DNA of 64,000 nt from Caulobacteraceae bacterium. Lineage in GTDB: Bacteria; Pseudomonadota; Alphaproteobacteria; Caulobacterales; Caulobacteraceae. Of this stretch, positions 52,891 through 61,933 are shown in pieces (position 1 is the stretch's first letter; the number at the start of each line of letters is the position of its first letter). The DNA is taken from the NCBI GenBank assembly GCA_027489335.1, contig JAIXZX010000013.1:1-64000 (forward strand). Reading direction: 5' to 3'. Made by a program: the position numbers and the translations under genes. The notes below the pieces were generated by a model. That model was not told the origin of the DNA. It saw only the letters and a program-made list of their open reading frames with translations, and made no database searches.

Positions 52891-53373
52891 TCAGTCCTCC
52901 GTCGCCCGGCGCAACAGGTCCAGCGCCGCGGCGGCGAATGCCTCCATATTGGCCGCCCGATCATCAGAGCCGGTGCGCAGGGTGGTGACCAGCTCGATGG
53001 GCCCTGACAGGGCGATGCAGGTGTGGCCGGCCGGATCGCCATAGCCATTGCCCGTGGGACCGGCCGCGCCCGTCTCCGACAGGCCCCAGTCGGCGCCGAA
53101 CCGCTCGCGCACCGTGCGGGCCAGCAGCAGCGCATAAGGCTCGGACGCCGAGCGCATCCCGGCCACCGCCTCCCGGGGGATTTCCAGCAGGCTCATGCGG
53201 GCCTTGCCCGTATAGACCACAGCGCCGCCGAGATAGTAGGCCGAGGCGCCCGGCACAGCGAGCAGGGCCGCCGAGATCAGGCCGCCGGACGAGCTTTCGG
53301 CTACCGCCACCTTCTGCCCGCGGGCCTTCAGGGTCTCGCCCACCTGTGCCGCCAGTTCCGCCAGATCGCTCAT
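52891..53373 (-). CDS. CinA C-terminal domain protein (nicotinamide-nucleotide amidase)
   Basis: A 160-residue stand-alone CinA C-terminal domain, the size of E. coli PncC. VAVAESSSGGLISAALLAVPGASAYYLGGAVVYTGKAR has the catalytic serine region and GLSETGAAGPTGNGYGDPAGHTCIAL the second conserved block. It deamidates NMN to NaMN in the pyridine nucleotide cycle. The N-terminal domain normally fused to it is encoded separately at 11.7-12.6 kb. It converges with the DUF885 gene. Confidence 0.92.
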   Translation of the reverse strand: MSDLAELAAQVGETLKARGQKVAVAESSSGGLISAALLAVPGASAYYLGGAVVYTGKARMSLLEIPREAVAGMRSASEPYALLLARTVRERFGADWGLSETGAAGPTGNGYGDPAGHTCIALSGPIELVTTLRTGSDDRAANMEAFAAAALDLLRRATED

Positions 53374-53501
53374 GCCCGTCTCACTCCCATTTCTTCGCCG
53401 AGCCTAGCAGGCCAGGACAACGAACGTCTTGGCCGCAGGCGCTCTGCGGCCCATGATGGCGCCAATTAAAAGCGCCGCGATTTTCGGGAGGATTATTTCG
53501 C

Positions 53502-54737
53502 ATGGACGCCCAATCACAATGGACCGGCCTGGACGCCAAGCGTCTGGAGCGCATCGGCGACCACCTGCAACGCAACTACATCGATCCGCAGAAGATCGCC
53601 GGCTGCCAGGTGCAGGTCGCCCGCCACGGCCACATCGCCTACGAGAAGGCCTTCGGCTCCATGGATCTGGAGCGGAACAAGCCGATGCGCGACGACGCCA
53701 TCTTCCGCATCTACTCCATGACCAAGCCGATCACCTCGGTGGCGCTCATGACCCTGTACGAAAAGGGTCATTTCCAGCTCACCGACCCGGTCAGCCGGTT
53801 CGTGCCGTCGTGGCGCAACCACCGGGTCTGGGTGTCGGGCGAGGGTGACGACATGGTCACCGAGGCGCCTCACCGGCCGGTGAACTTCCGCGACGTGCTG
53901 ACCCATACCGGCGGCTTCACCTATGGCGGCGGCCTGCCGGGCGTGGGCGAGCAGCATCCGGTGGACCGGATCTACCGCGGCCTGAAGGTGCGATCCGTCG
54001 GCGGCGCCGACTCCATGCACGAGTTCATGGACAAGCTCGCCCAGGTGCCCCTGCTCTATCAGCCGGGCACGCGCTGGATGTATTCGCTCTCCACCGACAT
54101 CTGCGGCGCGCTGGTGGAGATCATCTCCGGCAAGCCCTTCGACCAGTACCTCAAGGAAGAGATCTTCGAGCCCCTGGGCATGGTCGACACCGCCTTCCAC
54201 GTGACGCCCGACAAGGTGGAGCGGTTCTGCGCCAATTATCAGCGCGGCCCCGACAAGAAGCTGAAGCTGATCGACGATCCGGGCGGCGACAGCCAGTTCG
54301 TCCGCGAGCCCGGTTTCAAGTCCGGCGGCGGCGGCCTGACCGGTACGGTGGCCGACTATGGCCGCTTCACCGAGATGCTGCGCCGGGGCGGTGAACTGGA
54401 CGGCCATCGCATCCTGGGTCCCCGCACCCTGGAAATGATGCACATGAACCACCTGCCCGGCGGCCAGGACCTGACCCAGCTGGCCATCGGGGCCTTCTCC
54501 GAGACCGCCAATGAGGGTGTGGGCTTTGGCCTCGGCTTCGCGTCGACCATGGGCCAGGTGGAGACCGCATCGCTTGGCGTCGGCGACTATTACTGGGGGG
54601 GCGCGGCCTCGACCATCTTCTGGGTCGATCCCGAGGAAGATCTGACGCTCGTCTTCATGACCCAGCTGATGCCGTCCGGCACCTTCAACTTCCGCGGCCA
54701 GCTGAAGAGCCTGATCTACTCCGCCATCGTCGACTGA
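53502..54737 (+). CDS. Serine hydrolase, class C beta-lactamase fold
   Basis: A 411-residue enzyme of the beta-lactamase/EstB family. The nucleophile motif is S-M-T-K in FRIYSMTKPITSVALMTLYEKG, the tyrosine motif lies in GTRWMYSLSTDICGALVEII, and a later GGAAST region fits the third element. No signal peptide is present, so it is probably cytoplasmic and an esterase, not a true beta-lactamase. GGGAGG lies about 11 nt before the ATG. A strong hairpin follows. Substrate unknown. Confidence 0.87.
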   Translation: MDAQSQWTGLDAKRLERIGDHLQRNYIDPQKIAGCQVQVARHGHIAYEKAFGSMDLERNKPMRDDAIFRIYSMTKPITSVALMTLYEKGHFQLTDPVSRFVPSWRNHRVWVSGEGDDMVTEAPHRPVNFRDVLTHTGGFTYGGGLPGVGEQHPVDRIYRGLKVRSVGGADSMHEFMDKLAQVPLLYQPGTRWMYSLSTDICGALVEIISGKPFDQYLKEEIFEPLGMVDTAFHVTPDKVERFCANYQRGPDKKLKLIDDPGGDSQFVREPGFKSGGGGLTGTVADYGRFTEMLRRGGELDGHRILGPRTLEMMHMNHLPGGQDLTQLAIGAFSETANEGVGFGLGFASTMGQVETASLGVGDYYWGGAASTIFWVDPEEDLTLVFMTQLMPSGTFNFRGQLKSLIYSAIVD

Positions 54738-54747
54738 GGCGAACGCC

Positions 54748-54774
54748 GGCCCGGGCGCTAGGCGCGCCCGGGCC
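54748..54774 (+). terminator. Perfect 11-bp hairpin after the serine hydrolase gene
   Basis: GGCCCGGGCGC (54748-54758) pairs with GCGCCCGGGCC (54764-54774) around a 5-nt loop, starting 11 nt after the stop. There is no T run. It probably protects or ends the transcript before the VOC gene. Confidence 0.55.
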
Positions 54775-54800
54775 GCGCGATCTGATCAAGGACAGGGCCG

Positions 54801-55203
54801 ATGGACCTGCTCGTCAACATCGACGTCCCCGATCTCGCCCAGGCCGAGGCCTTCTATGTGGCCGCCTTTGGCCTCACTCCCACGCGGCGGTTCGGCGAGG
54901 GCGGTGTGGAGCTGTCGGGCCTGCCGGTGCGGCTCTATCTGCTGGAAAAGGCCGAAGGCTCGGTCGGCGCCGGCGACGACATACGCCGCTACGGCCGCCA
55001 CTGGACGCCGGTGCACCTGGACGTGGTGGTGGACGATCTCGACGCCGCCCTGGCCCGGGCGCTGAACGCCGGCGCCACTCTGGAACAGTCGGCGCGCACC
55101 GAGGTCTGGGGTCGTATCGCTCTGCTGGCCGACCCCTTCGGCCACGGCCTGTGCCTGATCCAGTTCCTCAACCGCGGCTATCGAGGTGACTGCGCCCGCC
55201 TAG
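54801..55203 (+). CDS. VOC (glyoxalase/dioxygenase) family protein with an apparent 3' frameshift
   Basis: Residues 1-127 ([60 protein letters not shown]) form a complete VOC single-domain protein with metal-site-like histidine and glutamine residues. After NRGY the frame stays open to 55721, but that tail is antisense to the flavin oxidoreductase gene and looks like shadow sequence. In the +1 frame a TAG occurs at 55201-55203 and overlaps the convergent gene's stop as CTAG, an arrangement also seen at 60.9 kb. I therefore give the end as that TAG and infer a small indel near 55180. A true long form is possible but unlikely. Confidence 0.7.
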
Positions 55204-56195
55204 GCCGCCGCGGCCAGGGCGTCGCGGACCTCGCTCGCGATCTCCAGGGAGCGGACGCGCTTGGCCTGGTCGAAGATCTGGGCGGTGACGATGATCTCGT
55301 CGGGGCGATGCTCGGCCACGAACCGTGCGAGGCCGGCGCGCACGGTCTCGGGGCCGCCGACCACCGCCTTGGAGAGCGGCGAGCCTGCCGCCACCGTGCC
55401 GGCCAGCGCGCCGTCGGCATCCTCGATCGGCGGCGGCAGCGGCCCAGGCCGGCCCTGGTGCAGGTTCACGAAGGCCTGCTGCAGCGAGGTGAACAGATAC
55501 TTCGCCTCGGCGTCGGTCTCGGCCGCCACCAGATTGAGCGCCAGCATCAGGCGAGGCTGGTCCCCAGGCTTCGAGGGTCGGAACTGCTGGCGATAGATCT
55601 GCGCGGCCTGATCCATCATGGCCGGCGCGAAGTGGGAGGCGAAGGCGTAGGGCAGGCCCAGCGCCGCGGCCAGTTGCGCGCCATAGAGGCTCGAGCCCAG
55701 CACCCAGACCGGCACCTTTGACCCGACGCCGGGCACGGCGCGCACGGTCTGGCCCGGCTGCGCGTCGTCCAGCAGGGCCATCAGCTCCATCACGTCCTGC
55801 GGAAACTGGTCGACGCCGCCGGCCAGATTGCGGCGCAGGGCCCGGGCGGTGATCTGGTCAGTCCCTGGCGCACGGCCGACCCCCAGATCGATCCGCCCCG
55901 GATAGAGGGCGTCCAGGGTGCCGAACTGTTCGGCGATAATCAGCGGCGCATGGTTGGGTAGCATGACGCCGCCGGCCCCGAGCCGGATGGTCGAGGTCCC
56001 CTCCCCCACATAGGCCAGCGCCACCGCGGTGGCCGCGCTGGCGATGCCGGTCATGTTGTGATGCTCGGCCATCCAGTAGCGGGCGAAGCCCAGCCGCTCG
56101 GCGGCGCGGGCCAGGTTGCGGCTGTCGCGGAGCGACTGGCCAGGGCTGCCGCCCTGAACGATGGGCGATAGGTCGAGAACTGAAAGCGGGATCAT
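55200..56195 (-). CDS. LLM-class (luciferase-like) flavin-dependent oxidoreductase
   Basis: A 331-residue TIM-barrel flavoprotein. [58 protein letters not shown] is the typical start of the group with the WMAEHH signature, followed by [43 protein letters not shown]. Enzymes of this type use FMN or F420 to oxidise varied substrates. The ATG at 56195 begins the conserved motif; a longer open frame upstream is not needed. It converges with the VOC gene. The substrate is unknown. Confidence 0.9.
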   Translation of the reverse strand: MIPLSVLDLSPIVQGGSPGQSLRDSRNLARAAERLGFARYWMAEHHNMTGIASAATAVALAYVGEGTSTIRLGAGGVMLPNHAPLIIAEQFGTLDALYPGRIDLGVGRAPGTDQITARALRRNLAGGVDQFPQDVMELMALLDDAQPGQTVRAVPGVGSKVPVWVLGSSLYGAQLAAALGLPYAFASHFAPAMMDQAAQIYRQQFRPSKPGDQPRLMLALNLVAAETDAEAKYLFTSLQQAFVNLHQGRPGPLPPPIEDADGALAGTVAAGSPLSKAVVGGPETVRAGLARFVAEHRPDEIIVTAQIFDQAKRVRSLEIASEVRDALAAAA

Positions 56196-56382
56196 GGAGG
56201 GAGATATAGGGCCTCGACAGCCGTAATGCTCTGACGTCACGGCCAGCCCAGACCCGATGGTGCGCTTTGATCCCAGCCGGCCCCCTGGGCGCCTGGCCAG
56301 ATGACCAGGCCGTGCATGCTCTGCGCTATGGACAACGGCGCCTGACGCAGGCGGTATGGCCGAGAACTTGGAGGGGGCTCAC

Positions 56383-58236
56383 ATGGCCACAGACTCAGCA
56401 GGACTGAACCTCGGCCATGCGGTGGTGCTTCTGGGCGCTGCGGTCATCGCCGTGCCGTTGTTTCGCAGGCTGCAGCTGGGCTCGGTGCTGGGCTATCTGG
56501 CCGCGGGCCTAATCATCGGCCCCTTTGGCCTGGCCCTGATCTCTGAACCTGAGACCATCCTGCACGTAGCTGAGCTCGGCGTGGTGATGTTCCTGTTCAT
56601 CATCGGTCTGGAGATGCGACCGGCCAAACTCTGGAACCTGCGGCGGGAGATCTTCGGCCTGGGCGCCCTGCAGGTGGTGGTCTGCGCGGCGCTGCTGTCG
56701 GGCATTGGCGTCCTGGCCGGCCTGCCGCCGGCCGCCGCCGTGATCGGGGCCAGCGGCTTCGTGCTCTCCTCCACCGCCGTGATCATGAAGATGCTGGACG
56801 AGCGCGGCCAGACCGCCACGCCGGCCGGCCAGCGGGCGGTCTCCATCCTGCTGCTGGAAGACCTGGCCGTGGTGCCGCTGCTGGCCATGGTGGCGGTGCT
56901 GGCCTCTCTGTCAGGCCAGACAGACGAGGCCGCGCGCCCGGTCTGGCTGTCGATCCTGCTGGCCATCGGCTCGCTGGCCGCCCTGCTGGCGGCGGGGAAG
57001 TGGCTGCTCAATCCCTTCTTTCGCCTGCTGGCCCGGGCCGGCGCCCGAGAAATCCTGACCGCGGCGGCCCTGCTGGTGGTGCTGGGCTCGGCCCTGTTCC
57101 TCGACTGGGGTGGTCTGTCCATGGCCATGGGAGCCTTCATGGCTGGCGTGCTCCTCTCGGAGTCCACCTTCCGCCATCAGCTGGAGGCCGATATCGAGCC
57201 CTTCCGGGGCATCCTGCTGGGCCTGTTCTTCATCAGTGTCGGCATGTCGCTGAACCTGGCCGTCGTAGCGACCTCCTGGGCGCTGATCGCCGGGGGCGTG
57301 GTGATCTTCATGGTGGTGAAGGCCGCCGGCATCTACGGGGTCGCCCGGCTGTTCAAGGCCAGCCCGCGGGAGGCGGTCCAGCGGGCGGCCCTGTTCGCCC
57401 AAGGCGGCGAGTTCGCCTTCGTCCTCTATGCCGCGGCCCTGTCGGGCGGGGTGATCGATGCGCGGACCAGCGCCATCATGACCGCCATCGTCATCCTGTC
57501 CATGGCGCTGACCCCCCTGGTGATCATTGTGCTCGATCGACTGACCCCGGCGCTCAAGCGCTCCATGGACGGGGTGGAAGAGGCCAATGGCCTGCAGGGT
57601 CAGGTCCTGCTGATCGGCTTTGGCCGCTTCAGCCAGCTGGTCAGCCAGCCTCTGCTGGCCCGCGGTTTCGAGATCTCGCTGATCGAGAACGATGTAGAGA
57701 TGATCCAGGCTGCCGCCAATTTCGGGTTCAAGGTCTATTATGGCGATGGGGCGCGGCTGGACGTGCTGCGCGCCTCGGGCGCCGAAACGGCCGAGGCCAT
57801 CATGGTCGGCGTGGACAAGCCGGAGGTCGCCGACCACATCGTCGAGCTGGTCAAGGCGGAGTTCCCCCACGCCAAGCTGTGCGTGCGCGCCTATGACCGT
57901 GGGCACTCCATGCGCCTGACCCAGGCCGGGGTCGATTTCCAGATCCGCGAGACGTTTGAGTCGGCCATCGCCATGGGCGAACGCCTGCTGGTGGACCTCG
58001 GCGTTGAGCCGGAAGACGCCGCCGAAACCCTGGCCGAGGTTCGCCGCCGGGACGAGGAGCGGTTCGAGGCCCAGCTGGTCGGCGGCATCGAAGCCGGCCG
58101 CAGCCTGATGCGCGGCAATATGGTCACGCCCCAGCCGACGCCCTTCTCCAGGCCCAAGGGCCCGGCCCAGGCCATCAACCCCGAGGCGGCCCAGGTCCTG
58201 GGGGAGTCCACCCGCAAACCTGAACCGGCCGCCTGA
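56383..58236 (+). CDS. KefC-type cation:proton antiporter with TrkA-N domain
   Basis: A 617-residue inner-membrane protein. The first 390 residues hold the exchanger domain with about twelve segments (LGSVLGYLAAGLIIGPFGLALI, ELGVVMFLFIIGLEMRPAKLW, SGFVLSSTAVIMKMLDERGQ, MGAFMAGVLLSESTFRHQLEADIEPFRGILLGLFFISVGM). Residues about 405-540 form a TrkA-N domain (GQVLLIGFGRFSQLVSQPLLARGFEISLIEND ... VYYGDGARLDVLRASGA), the nucleotide-binding switch of potassium efflux systems. The ATG at 56383 follows GGAGGGGGC. It probably moves K+ outward in exchange for protons during electrophile or pH stress. Confidence 0.92.
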   Translation: MATDSAGLNLGHAVVLLGAAVIAVPLFRRLQLGSVLGYLAAGLIIGPFGLALISEPETILHVAELGVVMFLFIIGLEMRPAKLWNLRREIFGLGALQVVVCAALLSGIGVLAGLPPAAAVIGASGFVLSSTAVIMKMLDERGQTATPAGQRAVSILLLEDLAVVPLLAMVAVLASLSGQTDEAARPVWLSILLAIGSLAALLAAGKWLLNPFFRLLARAGAREILTAAALLVVLGSALFLDWGGLSMAMGAFMAGVLLSESTFRHQLEADIEPFRGILLGLFFISVGMSLNLAVVATSWALIAGGVVIFMVVKAAGIYGVARLFKASPREAVQRAALFAQGGEFAFVLYAAALSGGVIDARTSAIMTAIVILSMALTPLVIIVLDRLTPALKRSMDGVEEANGLQGQVLLIGFGRFSQLVSQPLLARGFEISLIENDVEMIQAAANFGFKVYYGDGARLDVLRASGAETAEAIMVGVDKPEVADHIVELVKAEFPHAKLCVRAYDRGHSMRLTQAGVDFQIRETFESAIAMGERLLVDLGVEPEDAAETLAEVRRRDEERFEAQLVGGIEAGRSLMRGNMVTPQPTPFSRPKGPAQAINPEAAQVLGESTRKPEPAA

Positions 58237-58316
58237 CATCGCCGCGGTGACGGCTGCGCTATAGGGGCGTTAATCCTTTTTCGTCCATAAACTCTGTTGG
58301 AAGAGAGCGTACCCCC

Positions 58317-58550
58317 ATGCCCATGACCCAGGCCGATTTGGAAGCCTCCCTGCGAGAGGCCTTTCCCGACGCCCAGATCGCCATCGAGGATCTGGCCGGC
58401 GACGGCGACCACTATCGCGCGCGGATCGTGTCAGACGCCTTCAAGGGCCTGCCGCGGGTGCGCCAGCACCAACTGGTCTATGCGGCGCTGAAGGGGAAGA
58501 TGGGCGGGGAACTGCACGCCCTGGCGCTCGAGACCTCCGTTCCAGGCTAG
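58317..58550 (+). CDS. bolA: BolA family protein
   Basis: A 77-residue BolA/IbaG-like protein. DHYRARIVSDAFKGLPRVRQHQLVYAALKGKMGGELHALALET has the conserved FxGxxxVxxHxxVYxxL block and the terminal LHALAL segment. BolA proteins bind monothiol glutaredoxins through an iron-sulfur cluster and act in iron regulation; the monothiol glutaredoxin gene grxD is 970 nt downstream on the same strand, which supports a working pair. Both ATG codons at 58317 and 58323 are possible. Confidence 0.92.
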   Translation: MPMTQADLEASLREAFPDAQIAIEDLAGDGDHYRARIVSDAFKGLPRVRQHQLVYAALKGKMGGELHALALETSVPG

Positions 58551-58561
58551 GCGGGAAAGCC

Positions 58562-59449
58562 ATGCGCTACCGGCCGTTCGGCATCTCAGGCAAGGCGGTC
58601 TCGGCGCTCAGCCTGCTGCTGCGCGATCACGGCCGGGCCCAGCCGCCAGGCGCTTGGCGGGTTCTGACCGTCAGCGCCATGGAGTGCGGGGTCAACGCCT
58701 TCGAGGTCGAGGCCGGGATCGAGACCCTGGCCGCCGGATTTCGTCAGGCCGCTGAAAGCGTCGAGCGCCGGCTGCTGTTCATCGCCTGGCGCATCTGTGG
58801 GGATGGTCGCAGCCCGACGGACGCCCGCGCCATTGAGGACGCGGTGCGCAACGGCCTGACCCAGACCGGCGCGGGCTATTTCGATCTGCTGACCCTGGAC
58901 GAGCCGGCCTATGCGACCCTCACCGCCGAGGGCGCCCGGATGCTGGAGGACGTCCGCAGCGCAGGCCTCGCTCTGCAGATCGGCATATCTGGGGCCGGCG
59001 CCCTGGTTGACCAGGCGGTCGCATCCGGCGCCTTCGACGCCCTGTCCTCGCCGTTCAATCTGACGTCGGGCTGGAACATCCGTCGGCGGATCCGTGACGC
59101 CGCTCAATTGAACATGTCTATCACCGGCTTTGACGCCTTTCCACCGGAGCTGTGTCGTCCGCCAGCCCAGGCGCCGGCCAAGGCCTTCCTGTTCCGCCGA
59201 TCAGGCTCGAACGCCGCCTCTGTCGGGGCCTATGGCTTCCTGCACGAGACGCGCAACTGGGAGGCTGACGAACTGTGCCTGGCCTATGCGCTCACCGAAC
59301 CGGCCCTGGCCTGCATCCAGATTGAGGCCCACCGCCCCGAAGTGATCGAGCGCCTGGCCGGCGTCCCTGACCGGGAACTACCCACCGGCCTCGCCGCTCA
59401 GATCGAGATGGCCCGCATCGACACGCCGCCCGAAGCGCGCCAGGCCTAA
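58562..59449 (+). CDS. Aldo/keto reductase-fold protein without the catalytic tetrad
   Basis: A 295-residue protein of aldo/keto reductase layout lying between bolA and grx[24 protein letters not shown] matches the usual strand 1 start. The catalytic positions look changed: the DxxxxYG aspartate/tyrosine motif reads NAFEVEAG, the TK lysine reads IAWRI, and the HxP-like histidine reads [19 protein letters not shown] keeps the position of the NP-like strand. It is therefore likely a non-catalytic or repurposed protein. Its place between BolA and the glutaredoxin suggests a link to iron-sulfur handling, which is inference. Confidence 0.72.
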   Translation: MRYRPFGISGKAVSALSLLLRDHGRAQPPGAWRVLTVSAMECGVNAFEVEAGIETLAAGFRQAAESVERRLLFIAWRICGDGRSPTDARAIEDAVRNGLTQTGAGYFDLLTLDEPAYATLTAEGARMLEDVRSAGLALQIGISGAGALVDQAVASGAFDALSSPFNLTSGWNIRRRIRDAAQLNMSITGFDAFPPELCRPPAQAPAKAFLFRRSGSNAASVGAYGFLHETRNWEADELCLAYALTEPALACIQIEAHRPEVIERLAGVPDRELPTGLAAQIEMARIDTPPEARQA

Positions 59450-59522
59450 GGGCGTCTTGACCCGGCGCATGCGCCTCCCTAGCTGTCTGCTGAAACTGAC
59501 TCCCACAGAAAAGGCCGTTCCC

Positions 59523-59864
59523 ATGAGCGAGGCCATGACCGATCCCGCCCACGCCTTCATCGCCAAGACTCTGCAGGACCATCAGGTCGTGCTGTTCATG
59601 AAGGGCGTCCCCGAACAGCCGCGCTGCGGCTTCTCCGGTCTGGTCGTGCAGATTCTCGACCACCTGGGCGTGGACTTCGTCGGCGTCGACGTTCTGCAGG
59701 ACGACTCCTTGCGCGATGGCATCAAGACCTTCAGCGACTGGCCGACCATCCCCCAGCTCTATGTGAAGGGTGAGTTCATCGGCGGCTGTGACATCGTCCG
59801 CGAGATGTTCCAGAACGGCGAACTCAAGCCCTTCCTCAGCGAGCAGGGCGTCCTGGCTGCGTGA
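59523..59864 (+). CDS. grxD: Monothiol glutaredoxin, Grx4 family
   Basis: A 113-residue protein with the CGFS active site in [19 protein letters not shown], followed by [26 protein letters not shown], the glutathione-binding TVPQ-like and GGxD elements. Grx4 proteins carry [2Fe-2S] clusters with BolA and pass them to acceptors. The ATG at 59523 starts the conserved protein; an open extension upstream is not needed. Its stop overlaps the start of the thioesterase gene by 4 nt. Confidence 0.95.
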   Translation: MSEAMTDPAHAFIAKTLQDHQVVLFMKGVPEQPRCGFSGLVVQILDHLGVDFVGVDVLQDDSLRDGIKTFSDWPTIPQLYVKGEFIGGCDIVREMFQNGELKPFLSEQGVLAA

Positions 59865-60280
59865 GCCGGACCTTCGAGCCCCCGCTAGGTCGGCGGGTCT
59901 TCTCCCGAAGCTTCACCCCGATCGCGGCCGACATCGACGCCAACGGTCACGTGAACAATGTGGTCTATCTCGGCTGGGCGCAGGATCTGGCCATAGCCCA
60001 CTGGGAGTCCGCGGCGGGGCAAGCAGAGTCAGACGCCATGGCCTGGGTCGCCCTGCGCCACGAGGTGGATTACCGCCGCGCCCTTCTGCCGGGCGAAACG
60101 GCGCTGGGCCGCACCTGGGTGTCGGACAAGGCCGAGGGTCCCCGCTTCGACCGCTTCGTCCGCATTGATGGCCCCGACGGCGCCATGTGCGCCCAGGTCC
60201 GCACGGTCTGGTGCCTGATCGAGCGCGCCACTGGCCGCCCTCGCCGGGTTCCAGCAGAGCTGGTCGCCCGGTTCGGCTAG
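59861..60280 (+). CDS. Acyl-CoA thioesterase (4HBT hot-dog fold)
   Basis: A 139-residue protein with the hot-dog signature [31 protein letters not shown] (D-xx-GHVNN-x-xYL), followed by [26 protein letters not shown] and a closing strand. Enzymes of this type hydrolyse acyl-CoA or acyl-ACP thioesters. The GTG start overlaps the grxD stop (GTGA), so the two are coupled. Physiological substrate unknown. Confidence 0.87.
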   Translation: MSRTFEPPLGRRVFSRSFTPIAADIDANGHVNNVVYLGWAQDLAIAHWESAAGQAESDAMAWVALRHEVDYRRALLPGETALGRTWVSDKAEGPRFDRFVRIDGPDGAMCAQVRTVWCLIERATGRPRRVPAELVARFG

Positions 60281-60334
60281 GGATTTCGCCACAGGCGAAG
60301 CTTGCGGCATGATGGGGGACGCAGGAGGCGGTTC

Positions 60335-60916
60335 ATGGACGGTTTCGCCAGTCTCTTCTCGGCCTTCGGCCTGGCCAGCGCGGCGGGCTTCAACGCCTAT
60401 GTGCCCCTGCTCACCGTGGGCCTCGTAGCTCGCTACACCGATCTGCTGCGTCTGGCCGAACCCTTCGACATCCTGACGCAGCCCTGGGTCCTGGGCGCCA
60501 TCGCCGTCCTGGCCGTAGTCGACTTCATCGCCGACAAGATCCCCGCCGTCGACAGCCTCTGGCACGGAATCGGCGCCCTGGTCGCCCCCGTGGCCGGCGC
60601 CGTGCTCTTCGCCAGCCAGCAGAATGTGCTGAGCGACATGCATCCCGCCATCGCCGCCATCGCGGGTCTTATCGTGGCCGGCGGCTTCCATGGCAGTCGG
60701 GCCGCAGCCCGGCCGATCTCCACCGCCGCCACCGGCGGGCTGGGCAATCCGGTTCTGTCCCTGGTGGAGGACGTGCTCTCCGGCCTTCTGAGCCTGCTGG
60801 GGGTCTTCCTGCCGTTCATCGCCTTTGGCTTGGCGGGTCTGGTCGCCATCCTGCTGATGGTCGCGGTGGTGCACGCCGGCCGCGCCTGGCGGGAGAGACG
60901 GGCGAGGCTTGGCTAG
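60335..60916 (+). CDS. DUF4126 integral membrane protein
   Basis: A 193-residue inner-membrane protein. SAFGLASAAGFNAYVPLLTVGLVARYTDLLRL and PWVLGAIAVLAVVDFIADKIPAVDSLWHGIGALVAPVAGAVLF follow the DUF4126 pattern with the GxxAYxPLL and DxxPxxDS motifs, then helices ending in FLPFIAFGLAGLVAILLMVAVVHAG. The ATG at 60335 has GGAGGCGG before it. Its stop overlaps the convergent lipoprotein stop as CTAG. The function is unknown. Confidence 0.87.
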   Translation: MDGFASLFSAFGLASAAGFNAYVPLLTVGLVARYTDLLRLAEPFDILTQPWVLGAIAVLAVVDFIADKIPAVDSLWHGIGALVAPVAGAVLFASQQNVLSDMHPAIAAIAGLIVAGGFHGSRAAARPISTAATGGLGNPVLSLVEDVLSGLLSLLGVFLPFIAFGLAGLVAILLMVAVVHAGRAWRERRARLG

Positions 60917-61290
60917 AGCCCAGGCCAGGCGACCAGGGGGTTGAGCAGGAACACCGGATCGCGGGGCTCTAGCCCTAATTCCGCATAGCTGAAGGCGAGC
61001 TCAACGTGGCCCGCCACCAGGGACTGGCACCCGTCCACACGCTTACGGCCAAAGGCCAGGGTCACCGCCTCCCCCTGCCGCTCCACATAGAAGGCGAAGT
61101 CGGCCTTGGTGGTGCAGCCGTTGGAGGCGACCTTGATGGTCAATTCCCGGCGCCCGGCCTCTGCGGCGTAGAGCGGCTCAAGCTCGGCCAGCGGCACGCC
61201 CGCCGGCGCCAGGATCGGCGGCGGCGGCGCCGTGGCGCAGCCGGCCAGGAGGGCGGCCACCGAGGCCATCATCAGGAAGCGGCGTGTCAT
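60913..61290 (-). CDS. Hypothetical lipoprotein
   Basis: A 125-residue lipoprotein with leader MTRRFLMMASVAALLAGCATAPP and the acylated cysteine at LAGC. The mature part (PLYAAEAGRRELTIKVASNGCTTKADFAFYVERQGEAVTLAFGRKRVDGC) has two further cysteines that may pair. I do not recognise a family. The ATG at 61290 starts the leader; a longer open frame upstream is unsupported. It converges with the DUF4126 gene and follows the CYTH gene by 46 nt. Confidence 0.72.
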   Translation of the reverse strand: MTRRFLMMASVAALLAGCATAPPPPILAPAGVPLAELEPLYAAEAGRRELTIKVASNGCTTKADFAFYVERQGEAVTLAFGRKRVDGCQSLVAGHVELAFSYAELGLEPRDPVFLLNPLVAWPGL

Positions 61291-61336
61291 GGCGCCACTG
61301 CGCCACATCTTGCCAGACAGGGAAAGACCGTGTCGG

Positions 61337-61879
61337 TCAGAGACCATCTTTTGACGGGGGAAGCCCGTGGGCCGCCAGCCAGCCCCCGGCGTAGCGCGGA
61401 TCATCGGTCACCTCCCGCAGGGCGAAAGGCGGGTGGGGACAGGCGGCCATTTCCGCGTCGCTGTCGAACTCCTTCTCAGACAGGACGAGGCCCTGCAGGG
61501 CGCCTGCGAAGACATCGACGCCAAAGGTCCGTCCGTAGATTGGCGCCAAGCGGTGACGCACCTTCTCGACCCGTCGCCCCGGCAGGCCGGCCAACAGGGC
61601 GAACTCGGCCTCCGACAGGTAGATCGACGTGATCAGCCGATGGGCGGCGTCCACATCTCCCTTTCGCCCCAGGCGGCGCATCACCGGCCCGCCATCCAGC
61701 GGCCGCGCCTCCCGCAATCGCAGGCGTGAGCCTTCAATATACAGATCGGTGATGGCGTCGGCGGAGACGACGTCGACGTCCGGCAGCCGTGCGCAGAGCC
61801 AGCGCCGCTCCCGCTCCACATAGGCGTATTTCAGCTTGGGGAAGCCCAGCTCACGGGCGAGGTCGGGGTCGATGTCCAT
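61337..61879 (-). CDS. CYTH domain protein
   Basis: A 180-residue protein with the CYTH fold. KYAYVERERRWLCARLPD gives the N-terminal ExExK-like motif as E-R-E-R-R, with arginine in place of lysine; ITDLYIEGSRLRLRE, VEKVRHRLAPIYGRTFGVDVFAG and KEFDSDAEM follow the barrel of triphosphate-binding enzymes. Members include class IV adenylate cyclases, thiamine triphosphatases and tripolyphosphatases; which activity this one has cannot be read from the sequence. It lies 54 nt after the TerC gene. Confidence 0.8.
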   Translation of the reverse strand: MDIDPDLARELGFPKLKYAYVERERRWLCARLPDVDVVSADAITDLYIEGSRLRLREARPLDGGPVMRRLGRKGDVDAAHRLITSIYLSEAEFALLAGLPGRRVEKVRHRLAPIYGRTFGVDVFAGALQGLVLSEKEFDSDAEMAACPHPPFALREVTDDPRYAGGWLAAHGLPPSKDGL

Positions 61880-61933
61880 GGAAGCTCCGTCGGCCCGCTG
61901 GAGAGTGACAGGCCGACGGAGACTTCGCCAGGG

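Noticed and set aside
55204-55721. A C-terminal domain of the VOC protein
   Set aside because: The extension is antisense to the luciferase-like gene and resembles no fold; a frameshift explains it better.
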